NCBI RefSeq assembly: GCF_963082655.1
Contig: NC_081552.1
Coordinates: 199,500,781-199,564,780, forward strand
Length of the DNA stretch: 64,000 bases
Source of the DNA: Stomoxys calcitrans
Lineage: Eukaryota; Arthropoda; Insecta; Diptera; Muscidae
Direction of reading: 5' to 3'
In this document: piece by piece, positions 11,641-23,592 of the stretch
Numbering within the stretch: the stretch's first letter is position 1
How the letters are laid out: each line of letters opens with the position of its first letter
Notes under the pieces: model-generated
Seen by the model: the letters and a program-made list of their open reading frames with translations, nothing else
The model's database searches: none
What the model was told of the DNA's origin: nothing
Translations under genes and position numbers: made by a program

Positions 11641-13130
11641 ATGCAACTCAAATGGAAGTTATTTGGTCATAAAATACATGGTTCCAAGAACATAAATCGT
11701 GAGATCGGTATGTATGACTGATATATCCAAATCTTGCCCTTATTGAGCAGGCATGTCAAGGAGCCTAGCACAACTCACTGTGCTGAATTTCAGCAAAATC
11801 GGTTGGTAAATTCATCTTTTATGGAAGATCGGTATATATGCCAGCTACATCCAAACCTGAAACGATGGTCTAAAACAACTAGGTGTCCCAAACTGCAGCG
11901 AAATCGAACGATAAATGCGCCTGCTATGGCCCAAAGATCTTAAATTCAGAGATCGATCTATATGGCAACTATATCCAACTACACAACTCACTATCCCAAA
12001 TATCAGCGAAGTCGGACAATAAATGTGCCTATTATGGGCCAAAGACCTGAAATTTAGAGATCAACTCAACTCATTATGCCTAATTTTAACAAAATGGGTT
12101 ATTAAATTCACCTTTTATGGGTCTTAAACCTTAAATCGGGAGATCGATATATATGACAGCTATATCCAAATCTGGATCGATCCATCCCGTATTAAACAAG
12201 GAAGGATGTTGAGGAGCCTAACTCAACTCATTATCCCAAATTTCAGTGAAATCGGACAATAATTGGGCCTATTATGATAGATCGGTCCATATGACAGCCG
12301 ATCCATCCCGTATTAAACAAGGATGTTGAGGAGTCTAACTCAACTCATTATCCCAAACTTCAGTGAAATTCGACAATAATTAGGCCTATTATGGCCTTAA
12401 ACCTTAAATCGATAGATCGGTCTATATGACAGCTATATCCAAATCGGGATCTATCCATCCCGTATTAAACAAGGATGTTGAGGAGTCTAACTCAACTCAT
12501 TATCCCAAACTTCAGTGAAATTCGACAATAATTAGGCCTATTATGGCCTTAAACCTTAAATCGATAGATCGGTCCATATGACAGCTATATCCAAATCTAG
12601 ATCGATCCATCCCTTATTAAACAAGGATGTTGAGGAGTCTAACTCAACTGATTATCCCAAATTTCTGTGAAATTGTACAATAATTGGGCCTATTATGGGC
12701 CCAAGACCATAAATCGAGAGATCGGTCCAGCTATATCCAAATCTGGGCCGATCTACACCGTATTAAACAAGGATGTTGAGGACCCTAACTCAACTCATTA
12801 CCCAAATTTCGACGAAATCACGCTTTTATGGGTCCAAGACTTTAAATCTAGAGATTGGTCTATATGGCACCTATATCCAAATCTGGACCGATCTGGCCCA
12901 AATTGACGAAGGATGTTGAGTGACCTAACACAACTCACTATCTCAAATTTCAGCAAAATTGGATAATAAATGTGGCTTTTATGGGTCTAAGACCTTAAAT
13001 CGGCGGATCGGTCTATAGGGGGGCTATATCAAGATACAGTTCCATATAGCCCATCTTCGATTTCAACCTGCCTAAGAATCTGTGCAAAGTTTTAGCTCAA
13101 TATCTCTGATTTTATAGGCTCTAGCTGAAA
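11641..13130 (-). repeat. DINE-like tandem array, reverse orientation
   Basis: Units of about 140-154 bp share aaggatgttgaggagtctaa, tcagtgaaattcgacaata and gatcggtccatatgacagct. The adjacent units at about 12318-12471 and 12472-12625 are almost identical, so part of the array was duplicated or homogenised recently. Diverged units flank them on both sides. Confidence 0.8.
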
Positions 13131-13231
13131 TTCTAAGTTTGGTCCCACCAGGAGTACATTCTAAGCAAATAACCCTGCGAGGAGGCATGCAGACCAACCA
13201 TAAAAATATGGGACTCTAGGAATATTGTTTG

Positions 13232-13300
13232 GGAGGCCATCGTGGCATATAGGTTAGCATGTCCGCCTATGACGCCGAAGGCCTGCGTTCAAATCCCGGC
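13232..13300 (+). repeat. 5' (tRNA-like) fragment of the SINE
   Basis: About 70 bases from ggaggcc through an A-box-like block (ataggttagcatg) to a B-box-like gcgttcaaatccc. The rest of the SINE is absent. Family 2-like sequence lies on both sides. Confidence 0.7.
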
Positions 13301-13354
13301 ATGATTTTGTTACAAAAAAATTAGATTCAAACAACCTGGGGGAAGGCCCCACCC

Positions 13355-13965
13355 AAACGGGGATAGGTTTCTACTTCTAGGGTCTCAAGCCCCCATACAA
13401 ACTGGGGATCGGTTTATATGGGGGCTATATCAGTTTATGGACCGATTCTGATCAAACTCGGCACGGACGTTGGATGTCAAAACAGAAGTCCTGGTGCCAA
13501 ATCGGTTGGAAATTGAATGTTCTAGAGGATCAAGAAGTAAAATTTGGGAATCGGTTTATGGGGGCTATATCAGTTTATTGACCGGTTTATTGACCGATTC
13601 GGACCATACTCAGCACGGATGTTAATGTCAGAATAGAAGTCATTGTGCCAAATTTCAGCCAAATCGGGCCAAGGTTGAGGCCTCTAGGGGCTCAATAAAT
13701 TAAAAACCGAAGAATCGGTTTACATGGGAGCTATATCCAAATCTGAACCGATATGACCCATTTTCAATCCCCAACTACCTTCATCGATAAGAAGTCTCTG
13801 CACAAAAATTCAAGCGGATATCCATATTCGTTGAGACTGGCAGACATGGCCAGATCGATTTATAATGTCAAGACGTTCAAGATTATCTATACTTTATGGG
13901 ATCAGAGATCCATATTTCGAGGTGTTACAAACAGAAAACAGACTAGATTAGTGGGTATAAAAATT
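13355..13965 (-). repeat. DINE-like element, reverse orientation, with left-end region
   Basis: Two to three units carry gggaatcggtttatgggggc and gttctagaggatcaagaagt. The reverse complement of the family's left region follows: gcacaaaaattcaagcgg, gacatggccagatcgattta, and a gttacaaacagaa block ending ttagtgggtata near 13960. The GTCY microsatellite present in the 38-kb copy is missing. Confidence 0.75.
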
Positions 13966-13984
13966 AATTTATGTTTTTGGGCTT

Positions 13985-15199
13985 TGTTTCTTCCGATTCA
14001 AGGTTTTAGGCTCATAACAGCCACATTTATTAACCAATTTCGCTGAAAATTTGGCACAATGTTTCGCGTTAGGCTATTTCGGGCTATATTTGGATATAGC
14101 TGCCATATAGAGTGATCTCCCGATTTAGGGCCTTTGGCCCCTTAAAGGCGCATTTATTACCCGATTTCGTTGAAATTTGGCACAAGGCTCTATGTTAGGC
14201 TTTCCGACATCCTTTCTCTATATGGTTCAGATTAGTCTATATTTGGATATGGCTGCCATATAGACGGATCTCCCGATTTAGGGTTCGTGGCCTATTAAAG
14301 GTGCATTTATTACCCGATTTCATTGAAATTTGGCACAAGGCTCTATGTTAGGCTTTCCGACATCCTTTCTCTATATGGTTCAGATTGCTCTATATTTGGA
14401 TATGGCTGCCATATAGACGGATCTCCCGATTTAGGGTTCGTGGCCTATTATGCATTTATTACCCGATTTCATTGAAATTTGGCACAAGGCTCTATGTTAG
14501 GCTTTCCGACATCCTATCTCTATATGGTTCAGATTAGTCTATATTTGGATATAGCTGCCATATAGACTGATGTCCCGATTTAGGGTCTTGGGCCCATTAA
14601 AGGCGCATTTATTACCCGATTTCGTTGAAATTTGGCACAAGGATGTATGTTAGGCTTTCCGACATTCGTTCCCTATATGGTTCAGATTGATCTATATTTG
14701 GATATAGCCACCATGCAGACTTATCACCCGATTGAAGGTCTTGGGCTCATAAAAGGCTCATTTATTAACCGATTTCGTTGAAATTTGGCATAGTAGGCTG
14801 TATTAAACCCTTAAACATCCCTGTTTAATGTGGCTCCCGTCGGCCTATATTTCGTCGTAGCTGGCATAAGACCGATTTCCTGATTTAGATTTTGGTCCCA
14901 TAAAAGGCGCGTTTATTATCCGATTTCGTTAAAAATTGGCACAAGTATGTATGTTAGGCTTTCCGAGATCCGTTCTCTATATGGCTCAGATTGTTCTATA
15001 TTTTTATATATCTGCCATATAAACTGATCTCCCGATTTAGGGTCTTTGGATATATCTGCCATATTTTAATATAGCAGCAATGGGTTCGTAAATGATGCAT
15101 TTTTCTCGGGATTATGACGAAAGGTGGTTAACAAATATACCTGGGTTGGTGGGTATCGAAAGTTCGCCCCGGCCGAACTGAATCCCTTTTTACTTGTTT
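13985..15199 (+). repeat. DINE-like element, 'ttaggctttccgaca' subfamily, with right end
   Basis: Six to seven units of about 150 bp repeat catttattacccgatttcgt and tatgttaggctttccgacat. The units starting near 14170, 14310 and 14460 are close to identical. The right end reads ggtgggtatcgaaagttcgc, then a ccccggccg palindrome, ending tttttacttgttt. Confidence 0.8.
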
Positions 15200-15204
15200 G
15201 ATTA

Positions 15205-16062
15205 CGAAAAGGTGGGGGGGGGGGGAAGACCCTACTCTTATCACAAAAGTTCCACCCAAAAATAAAAGTGGACCGACCCGGGCAAAATGAAAGGCATTCG
15301 GGAGTAGAATACGAATTCGAAACTGAAAATTTGGTCCAAGTATCAAGGGTCCAAGTATTTTTGGTATTGCCTTTGGGGCTAAAGGCACTACCAAAAATTA
15401 AATGTTGACCGATCGCTACAATAGGGCTTTTTAAATGAAAGGCATTCGAAAGTACAGATCAAATTTGATATTAAAATTGAGTCCGGCATCTACGGGGCCG
15501 CCAAAACCCTCCAAATTAGCCATATTGGACTATGATGACTAAGGGGCCATCTTTTTATGCTGATCTCGAGTGGCGTGCATCATAGCGGCACTACTTGGTA
15601 GCGAAGTTTTAACATGACAACATACCTCACAAAAGTATAAAAAGTTTTCTGACGTTCGGCTTCATAGGCGGACATGCTAACCTCTGCGCCATGGTGGCCA
15701 TGGCTTTATGTGAGCCCCAAATGAAGGGTATTTGGGAGTAGATTACGAATTTCGTCTGGAAGCAGCAATAGGCTTTATAGTTTGTAGATATCAGAAGGGG
15801 GACGGACCCTCCCCCTTATATGTAAGTGTGGTGCCAAATGTTTGGGGTGGCTGTGAACCCCCAAAAGCGCCTCTGTAATCGAACATATATACCTACCATG
15901 GCAATATGAGTCAAAGAAAAGGTCTTGAGCAGTAGAGCACGGCATTGATATCCACATTTTGGACCAAGTGTACAGCTACCGACCATGCCAATATAGGACT
16001 CGAAAAAAAAGGTTTTAGCGAGTAACAGAAGGCGCAGCGGAGCGATCCCGGTTCAGCTAGTT
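15205..16062 (-). repeat. Family 2 repeat, reverse copy, containing a SINE fragment
   Basis: Words such as caaaatgaaaggcattcggg and agtagaatacgaattcga are the reverse of family 2 units. The far side ends in cagcggagcgatcccggttc followed by agctag, which matches the left boundary of the family 2 copy at 35225 in reverse. A 45-base tRNA-like SINE piece (ttcataggcggacatgctaa, then cctctgcgcc; about 15655-15700, minus) sits inside. Confidence 0.65.
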
Positions 16063-18140
16063 TTTTGTAAATAACAAATTTCTTGTCTTGGTAAATGCTA
16101 TACTAAAGAAAATAACTTCCTGGAACTTTTTGTTCCACTTGTCTATTCTTTCTTTGGTTTTTGCTTTCATGGAATTCGCAATCTATTGTTTAGTTGTCTT
16201 CTTGTCATTTATAGTCTGTAGAAAAGTTATAATACTGACGAAAGGATAAAGCGTTTTAGAAAAGAAAACCAAGCGAAAAGCAATTCTGTGAATAGAAAAT
16301 TTGTGACAAAGTTATTATATTATGCTGGCAAATGAAAAAAAAATGCAAAAACAAATTCTATGACCCCTTTTTCTGACCATACTAGAGATGTTGTTTACTT
16401 TTTGTGGGTAATGTAGGTCCTTTAGCAGTCATGCAGCCCTCTTTAAGATTTTATATGGAACAGCATTTTGTTGTTGTTTTTTTTTTCTTTTGTTTTCTGG
16501 GTTAGCTTTGCGTTTTTGCCTTATTTAAATTTTATATTTTGTTTATTTTACAATATTTTCCTTTTCTTGTGACTTCTTCTTTTTTCTTCTTCTCGCAAGC
16601 TTTACACACACTCACACTCTTTTTTTTCCAACTCACCAAAGTGTGTAAAAGAAAGTGCCATAAAATGTGTATTAGAAGGAGATTACATTACATTTCGCTT
16701 TGCTACCAAGTTTTTCCGTTCGTTTGCTATATTCCCTTCCTTTTTTTTTTTTGCTTCTTTAAGATGTTTCGGAAAGTGTAGCTACATAATTTATGAAATA
16801 TGGGTTTTGCATTATGGGGTTGAAAATGGGGTTTATCCCTTCATTTGTGTTGGTCGGTTGGTAATGTCCTAATAGAAGAATTTCGTTATTTATTAATACA
16901 GTTTTTGTGGCCTGGCTCCCAGGGGTTGTGCAAAGATTTTTGTTGTTGTTAAAAGCATACTTTTAGGAGGTCATTTTTAACATGGCAATAGTTCTGCTCT
17001 AGGAAAGAACCATAAAAAGTAGACTCCTCTCAACAAGCAATATTGTAGTGATTTCTTTGGTGTTATGTCTTGATGCAACATTTTTGTAGCCTACTTTAAG
17101 GAGATTCTAATAAATCATAACAATTCAATGGCATAATTTTTCCATGGAGAACCCATAAAATGCAATTGCCTGCCATACAACCCTAGCAATATTGATGTAG
17201 TCTCTCCTTTTTGACACAATAATTGCACATAATGAACCCATTTGGCTTCTAAAATGTGCTTAAAGCTTTGACCCAAAACAGTAAGAACACATGCCGCTTT
17301 TTTTCCAATGCCTACTTTTAGGCTTTAATTAATAACAAATTTAAAAGCATACAGTTTCCTGACAATCTATGAACCTTTGTCAATGTCTTAAATGCTCTAA
17401 ATTGGATGAAACCGTACGGCTATAACGACGGTAAAAAATAATTGCAATATTGCCCAACAATAAGGGCCATGGGTACGTGCTGCATAAATTTTCTTACAGC
17501 AGCTTCATAGCCAGCAAATATAAAAAGGTACCAGTAAATTGATCCTTTTATGGCTAAAATGAAGAATAAATAAAGCAACCAAAGTGTTGACCCTTATCAA
17601 GAGTAAAGAGTAATTGGTGTAAATGGTTTTTTTTTTCTTTGATATTGCTAGCATTTTCATGCTTTGCGAAAATTCATCATTATAAGACCTCAAAATGATT
17701 TTTTTTTGTTAGCTTTAATCATTTTAGAAAAGTTTGATATAATATCCTTATGCTAAGGTCGAAAAGGAATTCATTGTTGGACATTTTATATTATAAATGA
17801 TGGGTGCTAATGACCTGTTAGGAGTTTAAAATGATTTTGATGAAAAATTTTAGACATATTTAAATTTATAGTACAGTTGTAATATACGAAGGAAAATGGA
17901 AACGACAATAAGTTTTTTGGGTTTCTTTCTTCAACGACAATATGCCACCGGTTACCGCTCTCCAGTCGTTTTCATCAAGCCTGGCTACAAAGCAAATGCG
18001 TTTTCTTATAAGGAAGCCGTGCGCACGCAAACATTTCGCTTGTGGATCATGGACGTAGCAACAAGAATCGGCATCGTCTCATAATTCACATGTATACTAA
18101 AAATCATGTTTCGCTCTTGTTTTCGCCCATGAGACTTAGA
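16063..18140. other. Unique-looking AT-rich DNA, no gene recognised
   Basis: T-rich and A-rich tracts, no repeat ends. The 62-codon frame at 17896-18084 reads like ordinary protein composition (WIMDVATRIG near its end) but is short and isolated, and I cannot place it. Candidate host introns or intergenic DNA. Confidence 0.5.
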
Positions 18141-18885
18141 GGTGGTGTGGTGCTAACGCGGGGACGTCGAGAGTGAACAGACCAGGACGGTAAGGTCACG
18201 AACAGTCTTGGAGTGTAAGAAGGAGATAAACGCCTTCTGTAAGAATGGCACGATCCGCATAGTCTGGGTGTATGGCCATAGTGAAGTAAGGGGGAATGAA
18301 AGAACCGACCATTTGGCAGTGAAGGCCAGAGGACTACCGTCCATAAACTTGCTTAACCCGAAGCCTCAGTCCAAATTAAGATCGTGGGCTTTGGAACAGC
18401 GAAGCGGTCGGCAGGACGACGAAAATCCTATGGGGAGATCCGGATTATAAGAAGACTATGCTTTTACTGAAAGAAAACAAGCAGGAGGTCAGTAAAGCTT
18501 TCGGTATCATGGACACCTAATACTTCGAACTCACTTATGCAAAATCGGTGCGGTGATAGCATGTGCTTGGCATGCGGGGAAGGTGATGAGACCTTGGAGC
18601 ATTTTCTTTGTCATTGCCCAGTTTTCGCGGTCAACAGATACCGACACTTAGGTGGGTACACAATACTGGACATAAACCAACTGAGGGGCATGGTATGGAA
18701 AACAATTAAGGATTATGTAAGCAGCATGGAATTCCTGACTTAAATTTTCTATTCTTCGAGGTTACTTTTTAGAGCACACAATAAGCCGATTACTGGCTTA
18801 GGTGTATGTCTATAGTGTGATGGGGCAGATAAATATTCGCACCCTCAATTTAACCTAACATAACTTGACCTAACCTTAAAAATGT
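18141..18885 (+). mobile_element. LOA-like LINE family P, 3'-end fragment
   Basis: A truncated retrotransposon tail. The C-terminal half of RNase H is readable (RIVWVYGHSEVRGNERTDHLAVK, about 18258-18330), with an internal deletion of about 50 bases near 18170 relative to the copy at 33600-33700. Further on comes the zinc-knuckle-like CLACGEGDETLEHFLCHC (about 18562-18615). The 3' UTR words agccgattactgg and ggtgtatgtc and a tail of aacctaac/cctaacct match the family P end at 34320-34412. Frames are interrupted, so this is dead. Confidence 0.8.
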
Positions 18886-18894
18886 CGCCTGCAT

Positions 18895-19010
18895 TCAGAG
18901 AGGTTAACCACCGCTGACAATTTCTTCCTAATGTTGTCGCCAGGATTCGAACCCAGGTGTTCAGCGTCATAGGCGGACATGTAAACCTCTGCGCTACGGT
19001 GACTTCCTCT
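18895..19010 (-). repeat. SINE 5' fragment, reverse
   Basis: The reverse complement shows the A box region (tagcgcagaggtttac), the cctatgacgctgaac spacer and a perfect B box (ggttcgaatcc, in reverse at about 18950-18960). It stops in the body of the SINE. Confidence 0.8.
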
Positions 19011-21100
19011 AATGGGCGTATCTAGCAAGGAAGTAAATAGGGGGTGCTTTTTTCGTATCTTTTTTTAGCATAGGCGTAACTGGGAGTATCTAGCGTAGAC
19101 ATTACTGGACGTATCTAGCGTGTGCGTATCCCCTTTGAACGTATGTCGCTTGGTCCTGTTGTTGTTCTAGCAGTGTGTTGTACGCTGGGGCGGCAGCCCT
19201 TGCTGATGAAAGACTTCATCGAGCCAATCCGGGACGTACAACCGGCTGCCATGGGATTGCTCGCTTGGTCCTAGCCAGCAAGAGCTTACTTGACCTGGGA
19301 TTTCCTCCGGTTGGCCGATATAGGTGTGTGTCTTGGCTTGTCGTATTTCACGCAGGCGTTTACCACATGGTCATACATTTCTTATGCGTATCCTGGGTCG
19401 TCCTACGTTTGTGTACTTTTTGAAAGCGTATCCCGCGTGATCGTACCCCAAGAGGGCTTATCCCATGAGATCCTGCATGGGCCTATAAGTTTCATTGGAT
19501 TTGTTTCTATTTCTCGTCGGCATTAATGACGTGGACGTAGGATTTGGGATTTGTACTTTTCCGGTTTCGTGTAGTTATGTCTCGGCTTGTCGTATTTCCG
19601 TAAGCGTTTACCACGTGCGCGTTTATTGTATATCCTAGGTCGTTGGTGTACTTTTTGTAAGCGTATCCCGCGTTCTCGTACCCAAAATGGGCGTATCCTG
19701 CGTAGGCTCATTCTACACGTGGGGCACCCCAAGAGGGCGTATCCTGCGTTGACTCATCCTACGCGTAGTGAGCGTATCACGCGTGGTGAGATCCCGCATT
19801 GACCTTTAAGGTTTATACGACTTGCTCGTTTTTCTCGTCGGCATTACTGGCGTGGACGTAGGAGTTGGGATTTGTAGTTGGTCGGTTTCGTGTAAGCGCG
19901 TTATTGGCTTGTCGTATATCGCGTAGGCGTTTACCGCGTGGGCGTATATTTTGTATGCGTCGTCTCACATTGGTTTACTTCTTGCCAGCGTATTCCGCAT
20001 GATCGTACCCCAAGTTGGCGTATCCTGCGTTGACTTATCCTCCGCGTAGTGAGCGTATCACGTGTGGTGAGATGCTCCATGGGCCTATTAGATTCATACA
20101 ACTCGCTCGTATTTCTCATCGGCATTACTGGCGTGAACGTAGGATTTGGTATGTGTAGTTGGCCGGTTTCGTGTAAGAGCGTTCTTGACTTGGCTTGGCT
20201 ATATTTCTTAAACGTATCCTAGGTCGTCTTACATTGGTTTACTTTTTGCAAGTGTATAGGCTCATTGTCACATTGACCTCTCAGATTCATTCAACTCGCT
20301 CGTATTTCTTGGCGGCATTTCTGGCGTAGACGTACCCAGCGTGTGCGTATGTCGTTTGACCGAAGCCAGGTTGGGCTTACTTGACATACGAATTTTTCTC
20401 TGGCTGGCCGGTTTTGTGTCAACTTGGCTCGGTTTGGTGTTTTTCTTAAAGGCGTATTCCTCGTGGGCATATCTTTCTTTCCTGGGTCGTACTACGTTGG
20501 TGTACATCTTGTAAGCGTATCCAGCGTGATTGCACACGCGGGTGTATCCTCCGCGTAGTAAGCGTATCACTCGCGGGCTTATTTGGTTCATTCGAGTTGA
20601 TTGTATTTCTCGTCGGCTTACCTTGTGTTAGCATATCTAGGAAGGTCATGTCTTGTATGGCGCGTATCCTGGGTCGTCGTACGTTGGTGAACATTTTGTA
20701 AGAGTATCCCGCGTGAACCTAACCTACGTCGGCGTATCCTCCGCGTAGTGAGCGTATCAAGCCTTATGACATCCCGCATGGGTCTATCAGGTTCATTCCA
20801 CTTGCTCGTATTTGCGTTAGCGTTGAAAGTGTGGCGGCATCTACCGATGGCCTTGCTGGCTGGCTGTATTGGTCGGGGACTGTATTGGCGTGTGTGTGTA
20901 TAGCTTGAACGTATGTCGCTTGTCCGTACCCAGCGTGACTTGAGCTAACCTCAGATTAATCGGTTTCATGTAAGCCAAGATACGCTCACTTCATACGCCC
21001 CTTTTAGCAAAGGCATATACGGCATATTTAGCGTAATCAATGTTACGCTATCGCACATATTACGTGGGCGTAACCTGTTGCGATTTAAATTTTCTCCCCA
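19011..21100 (+). repeat. CpG-rich degenerate tandem array of about 190-320-bp units
   Basis: The stretch is dominated by variants of gcgtatcc, gcgtgg and cgtaggc. A longer unit is marked by a recurring cluster of ctcgtcggcattactggcg followed by tggacgtagg, seen near 19515, 19834, 20116, 20308 and 20602. Within a unit the order is gtttcgtgtaag, gcttgtcgtat, gcgtttaccgcgtg, tcctgggtcgt, tttgtaagcgtatcc and agtgagcgtatcac. Base composition is clearly richer in CpG than the flanks. The open frames inside are side effects of the repeat. I do not recognise a known satellite. Confidence 0.7.
19158..19265 (-). repeat. Interspersed-repeat fragment with (GTT)n edge
   Basis: Begins gttgttgttctagcagtgtg and continues cagcccttgctgatgaaag and cgtacaaccggctgcc. 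A related piece lies at 60935-60990 (cttgccgatgaaggattcc, gtacaaccggctcc). The GTT edge suggests the reverse of a (CAA)n retroelement tail. Confidence 0.5.
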
Positions 21101-22050
21101 CTTAAAATGTCATTGCATCTATTATTAAACTATGGAATTTATAATTTTTTTTTTTCAAATTTATGCATTTACTAAATTGCAATGAAAGCATTAGCACTTA
21201 ATTTAATTCGAAACAAAATATATACATTGTGTTGTTTAAGGCCATTCAATTAATTTCAGTGAATAATTTATGAGGGGGTTTGTTGTTGTTGTTTTTATTT
21301 TTCGTTCGTATTCCCCCTTAAACTCAAATCGCTTCAATTATGCATAGCATATATTTAGGCTATTTTTTGCATATAGCATAGCATACTTTTCGGCTTATTC
21401 ATGCAAATAATTGAACAAAGTAGGAAAAAAACACACACACACATAGGGAACAAATGAAATGCTTTTTCAATATAGTCGGTCCATTTGACCATTTTATTTT
21501 GCTCGTCCATTTCATTACAAATTTAGTGAATATTTAAGTAAATCCTTGGCTTTTATTCCGAAGGGATTTGAATGCATTTTTTGTTTTGTCACTGAACCTA
21601 GGAATATAGAAGGTAATGAAGCGAAAAAGCTGCTTCATCATTTGAATGGCCGGCCATTTGTGTTTTGTTGTATGGTTAGTAGCAATAACACATTTATTGT
21701 TGTAGTAGTTTAGATTTATCTTAAGGGCTTTTTGTGATTTCCTTGATTGAAAGTTATTGATGGGGGGATTTGTTTCATTAATTGTGATTTCACACGATAA
21801 TTTGATGTCGAATATGTGGGGGCGATATGAGCAGTTGGTCAAATACTTGTGGAAAAATTTAACTTGATATTCGTAAAGGTTAATGTCTATAGCCGAATGT
21901 TTGATAAATCGGGCAAATATAGAGGCTTTTAGGGTCTTTGGTCGTTGTATTAAAATTAAGGCCCCTAAGAGTTAAGGAATTCAAATAAGGGGATCCGGAT
22001 AAGGAGGGAATGTATCCATTCATACAACTATGTGGTCAATACAACAATGG
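21101..22050. other. AT-rich sequence, no gene seen
   Basis: Low-complexity AT-rich DNA, with gcatagcatat-type repeats near 21345-21400. The 102-codon minus frame (21534-21842) has no recognisable motif. Confidence 0.5.
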
Positions 22051-22336
22051 AAGGCCACCGTAGCACAGAGGTTACCACGTCCGCCTATGACACCGAAGGC
22101 CTGGGTTCGAATCCTGGCGAAAATGTCAGAAAAAAAAATTTCAGCGGTGGTTATTCCCTCCTAATGGCATGTAAAAGCTTCTCCCCAAAGAGGTGTTCTC
22201 CTGCGGCACGCCATTCGGACTCATCTTTAAAAAAAAGCCTCTTAGCATTGAGCTTAAACTTGAATCAGACAGCACTTATTGATTTGTGAGAAGTTTGCCC
22301 CTGTTCCTTAAAGGAATGTTCATAGGTAAATTTGCA
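22051..22336 (+). repeat. tRNA-derived SINE, near-complete copy
   Basis: The 5' region holds an RNA polymerase III type-2 promoter layout: an A-box-like tagcacagaggttac (22061-22075) and a perfect B box ggttcgaatcc (22104-22114), spaced as in tRNA genes. A conserved body follows (cctcctaatg, ccaaagaggtgt, gcggcacgccattcggactc, ttgagcttaaacttgaatc), and then the SINE 3' end (gttccttaaaggaatgttca). About 285 bp. No clear target duplication was found for this copy. Confidence 0.85.
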
Positions 22337-22602
22337 TTTTGTAGCCAATAGTATACCCGAAATATCCAATTTCATGCAAATAGGGCAAAAATAGAGGATT
22401 TTGAATCTAAAGATGTTAAATCTCGGATTTGGTTCCTGACCCATGGTTCCTGGCCATGTCTGAGATGCACTTCTCCGATTTTAATGAAGTGCCACATACA
22501 TTTACATAGATTATTTAGAGCATCTTAATTGACGAAGTATTTTTTTTTGTAATTTAAGTTTGCAAATGAATCCCAAAAATAAATGCAAAAATGGATCACT
22601 AA

Positions 22603-23052
22603 AATTAAATTAGGGTCTAATTGCGATTTAGAATTTGGGGTGTATTTTCATAATGCAATTTCACCCCAAAACACCAAAATGTAAATAGACCCCAAAGTGC
22701 GCATAATCACCCCATATATTACGTTGTGGTCTGCATTGCATATTTTGAGAAAACTTTTTGGTACATTTTTTTTGTGCCACAACAGTGAGCTCCAAGCAAT
22801 TGCGCCCAAAATTGGAAATAGAAAAAGGCTCCAAGTTAAGAATGACCCGAAAACAATTTCCCTCTGATTGTATGCAAATGCAAGCCAAACACAAACGTAA
22901 TTTGCTTTCTGAAATTACATTGAGGTCGAATTGAGATTTAGAATTTGGGGTGTATTTTCATAATGCAATTTCACCCCAAAACACCAACATGTAAATAGAC
23001 CCCAAAGTGTGCATAATCACCCCATATATTTCGTTGTGGTCTACATTGCATG
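22603..23052 (+). repeat. Direct repeat of about 130-140 bp spaced 310 bp
   Basis: About 22603-22742 and 22913-23052 are near-identical from atttagaatttggggtgtat through tcaccccaaaacacca and aatagaccccaaagtg to ttgtggtctacattgcat, with a handful of mismatches. Each copy contains an inverted cap, tttggggtg..caccccaaa, around a 21-base AT-rich loop. The spacer is not repeated. No protein. Confidence 0.85.
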
Positions 23053-23592
23053 AATGCGTAAAACAATTTGGGATATCATTTCATGAATGATTTTGAGCAA
23101 TCTTGAAAAAGAGTTTGCGAAAATAAGAATTAGCAGACAAAATCAGCTGTGCCATTTGTTTTTTAAGTAAAAAGCGACGTGGGTGAAAAATATTTTCAAA
23201 AATTGTTCGTTTTTTCTAAATTATTTTGAAAAAAGCACAAAACCGCCGCAGCTAAAAAATATTAAAAACAAGTAGAAGCATTCTAAATTCGGCCAGACCA
23301 AATCTTTTGCACCCTACACCATAGATTGCATTTGTCAACTTCCTCGCCCGATATCTCTTTTATAGGCAAACAAAGGATAATGAATAAGAATGGCAATTCT
23401 ATTGAAGCGGTATCAGGTTATGGAGAGGCTCGAGAACTAAAGTCAAAAGATCGGTATATCAGATTATGGATCGATTCAGATCATAGTAGGCACGTATCTT
23501 GAAGGCCATGGAAGAAGTCGTTGTACAAATTTTCAGCGAAATCGGATATGAATGACACCATTTAGAGGCTCAAGAAGTATAATTGGGAGGTA

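Noticed and set aside
11641..13130. CRISPR-like or regulatory repeat array
   Set aside because: The repeat period contains no unique spacers and matches dispersed DINE-like units elsewhere in the window.
19175..20694. Several open frames over the CGTATCC-type array, on both strands
   Set aside because: They arise from the repeat, in multiple frames, with the same short peptides shuffled; not genes.
22051..22125. Stand-alone tRNA gene
   Set aside because: A and B boxes are present, but no complete cloverleaf could be drawn by eye and the sequence continues into a conserved SINE body found at other loci.
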